Of a DNA stretch of 64,000 bases, positions 62,947 through 64,000 are shown piece by piece. A model generated the notes under the pieces. The model searched no databases, was not told the origin of the DNA, and saw nothing but the letters and a program-made list of their open reading frames with translations. Numbering within the stretch: the stretch's first letter is position 1; each line of letters opens with the position of its first letter. Made by a program: the position numbers and the translations under genes. Source of the stretch: Bacteroidota bacterium (GTDB lineage: Bacteria; Bacteroidota; Bacteroidia; Cytophagales; Cyclobacteriaceae); the NCBI GenBank assembly GCA_018266055.1, contig JAFDYT010000012.1, positions 177,879 through 241,878 on the forward strand, in the 5' to 3' direction.

Positions 62947-63155
62947 TCCCGTCCGGTGTGACAGGTTTAATGGGGAGCGCCGCGCTTTTGCATAATCACT
63001 ATTATGAAATCTTATCTTCTCGTTTTGTTGTCGTGCCGGACAGCCAGGCGCCGGGCAAGTGTGCGATCCGGCATCTCGTTTAGGTAAGAAGTTATCCCGT
63101 CTGGTGTGACAGCGTAATGGGGAGTGCGACGCTTTTGCATAGGCACTATTATGAA
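62947..63155 (+). repeat. Two direct copies of an about 60-nt repeat
   Basis: Copy A (about 62947-63008) and copy B (about 63095-63155) share blocks such as GGTGTGACAG, TAATGGGGAG, CGCTTTTGCATA and CACTATTATGAA in the same order, with scattered substitutions and a 2-nt length difference. The spacer between is about 87 nt. No open frame is supported. Its nature is unknown. Confidence 0.7.
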
Positions 63156-63294
63156 TTGTGAGAAGCACGCCGCACTTCTTTACACCCGCACTCCTGAGAG
63201 GTCAATTCACACGACAGGTTATAAAGATGAAACGGCGCGCGGGCCCGGCAGAAAGGCGGGGGTGGGATGGAAAGTGCGGTGGGAGCATCTTTTT

Positions 63295-63312
63295 TCCCGA
63301 TAGCTATCGGGA
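63295..63312. other. Perfect 18-bp palindrome
   Basis: TCCCGATAGCTATCGGGA is a perfect palindrome. It lies 12 nt before a second hairpin and 53 nt before the repeat-rich reading frame. Confidence 0.7.
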
Positions 63313-63323
63313 TTGTCCTTTTG

Positions 63324-63352
63324 GTACTTTTTGCGACTAAGGCAAAAAGTAC
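63324..63352. other. Hairpin with 11-bp arms before the repeat frame
   Basis: GTACTTTTTGC (63324-63334) and GCAAAAAGTAC (63342-63352) pair perfectly around a 7-nt loop, ending 12 nt before the ATG at 63365. It could occlude or define the start of the transcript. Confidence 0.7.
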
Positions 63353-63364
63353 GGAAAGAAGGAA

Positions 63365-64000
63365 ATGCACATCACTGCGAACAGCTTCTCGATTTCCATT
63401 TTCTCGTTAGCTAATACCATCCTCTTCATACGAGATACCGGAATGTTACAAGGACCGGTAGTCGCTCGGTCTCTGTTGACTAAAATCAAATTCGGCGCTG
63501 AAATAATCATAGTGGGGAGTGGTTTGACCAGGGTAAGGTGTGAAATCACTACTACGCATGCTGTTAAAATCAACATTGGGGCTATTATAATTATAACAGG
63601 TGCTGTTATAATTATTATGGGTGCTAAAACAATTGTAACAGGTGCTGAGATAATTATAACAGGTGCTGAAACAATTGTAACGGGTGCTGAGATAATTATA
63701 ACAGGTGCTGAAACAATTGTAACGGGTACTGAGATAATTATAACGGGTGCTGAAACAATTATAACAGGTGCTGTTATAATTATTATGGGTGCTGAAACAA
63801 TTGTTATGGGTGCTGAAACAATTGTTATGGGTACTGAGATAATTATAACGGGTGCCGAAACAATTGTTATGGGTACTGGAACAATTGTTATGGGGGCTGA
63901 AACAATTGTTATGGGTACTGGAACAATTGTTATGGGTGCTGAAACAATTGTTATGGGTACTGGAACAATTGTTATGGGTGCTAAAACAATTGTTATGGGT
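63365..64000 (+). CDS. Open frame made mostly of heptapeptide repeats (partial, runs off right edge)
   Basis: From the ATG at 63365 the frame is open to the end of the window (212 codons). The first 43 residues are non-repetitive or very diverged and include a hydrophobic stretch (SISIFSLANTILFI). From residue 44 every 7 residues repeat: early units such as GAEIIIV and RCEITTT are diverged, later ones are GAETIVM, GTGTIVM and GAETIVT. A purine-rich stretch precedes the ATG. No known family is recognised and the 7-residue period does not fit hexapeptide or pentapeptide beta-helices. Whether it is translated is unknown, since a 21-nt period keeps frames open automatically. Confidence 0.45.
   Translation, partial: MHITANSFSISIFSLANTILFIRDTGMLQGPVVARSLLTKIKFGAEIIIVGSGLTRVRCEITTTHAVKINIGAIIIITGAVIIIMGAKTIVTGAEIIITGAETIVTGAEIIITGAETIVTGTEIIITGAETIITGAVIIIMGAETIVMGAETIVMGTEIIITGAETIVMGTGTIVMGAETIVMGTGTIVMGAETIVMGTGTIVMGAKTIVMG
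63494..64000 (+). repeat. Second 21-nt tandem array (24 complete units, continues beyond window)
   Basis: Twenty-four units of exactly 21 nt run from 63494 to 63997 with no indels. Divergence falls from left to right: the first four units are barely alike, the last eight almost identical. Most later units contain the 10-bp palindrome AACAATTGTT. Some units recur as alternating pairs (GAETIVM and GTGTIVM), suggesting duplication of 42-nt blocks. The repeat is direct, without unique spacers. Confidence 0.9.

Noticed and set aside
62899-63168. An 89-residue minus-strand open frame over the two-copy repeat
   Set aside because: Its apparent internal repetition is explained by the DNA repeat, and it has no recognisable domain.
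63494-64000. CRISPR array or hexapeptide-repeat transferase
   Set aside because: Units are contiguous without spacers, and the translated period is 7 residues, not 6 as in left-handed beta-helix acyltransferases.
1-64000. tRNA, rRNA and riboswitches
   Set aside because: None was recognised by eye. A covariance-model scan was not possible, so small RNA genes could have been missed.

Overview
The window looks like chromosome of a Bacteroidota bacterium, most likely of the Cytophagales/Chryseolinea type. The support is a SusC/SusD polysaccharide-utilisation locus, type IX secretion C-terminal tails on two proteins, promoters of the TAnnTTTG class, start regions without Shine-Dalgarno sequences, and many lipoproteins. 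No rRNA, tRNA, CRISPR array, IS element or integrase was recognised.

Layout. 1-5,200: end of an OmpA-type gene, priA, a beta-propeller protein and a fatty-acid desaturase. Short 7-nt tandem arrays follow the priA and propeller-gene stop codons. 5,223-5,957: a 35-unit array with an exact 21-nt period, built from three 7-nt subunits. 6,080-9,820: four small unrelated genes on one strand, separated by imperfect inverted-repeat spacers that resemble integron attC sites (a CALIN-like cassette cluster). 9,890-11,745: a MarR regulator with a perfect palindromic operator and an FrsA-like hydrolase. 11,850-25,400: ordinary chromosome, with an Lnt-like protein, Crp and AraC regulators, a TrmO-like enzyme, two IPT/TIG surface proteins, a DUF1684 protein, L-2-hydroxyglutarate oxidase and a class II amidotransferase. 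25,600-31,400: a YfiR-like protein with a HAMP-GAF-PAS partner, MsrA, a lipoprotein and an esterase.

30,176-48,709 is a starch/maltodextrin locus. Esterase, MFS transporter, GH31 alpha-glucosidase and LacI regulator lie on the minus strand. SusC, SusD, two SusE/F-like binding proteins, a T9SS-exported GH13 amylase and a SusA-like GH13 enzyme lie on the plus strand. LacI-type palindromes mark the divergent control region and the GH31 leader. The likely flow is surface binding and cleavage, TonB-dependent uptake, periplasmic trimming, MFS import and glucose release.

48,713-62,672: YggS, a GH3-family enzyme, a LysE exporter, QueA, phenylacetyl-CoA epoxidase genes split into paaA and paaB/paaC by a DUF2490/DUF4956/CotH group, a peroxiredoxin-like protein, a MocR regulator and superoxide dismutase. 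62,673-64,000: a repeat-rich gene-poor stretch, then an open reading frame made mostly of a second 21-nt array (24 units, no indels) that runs off the right edge.

The signals most worth pursuing are the indel-free 7/21-nt repeat arrays and the integrase-less cassette cluster.
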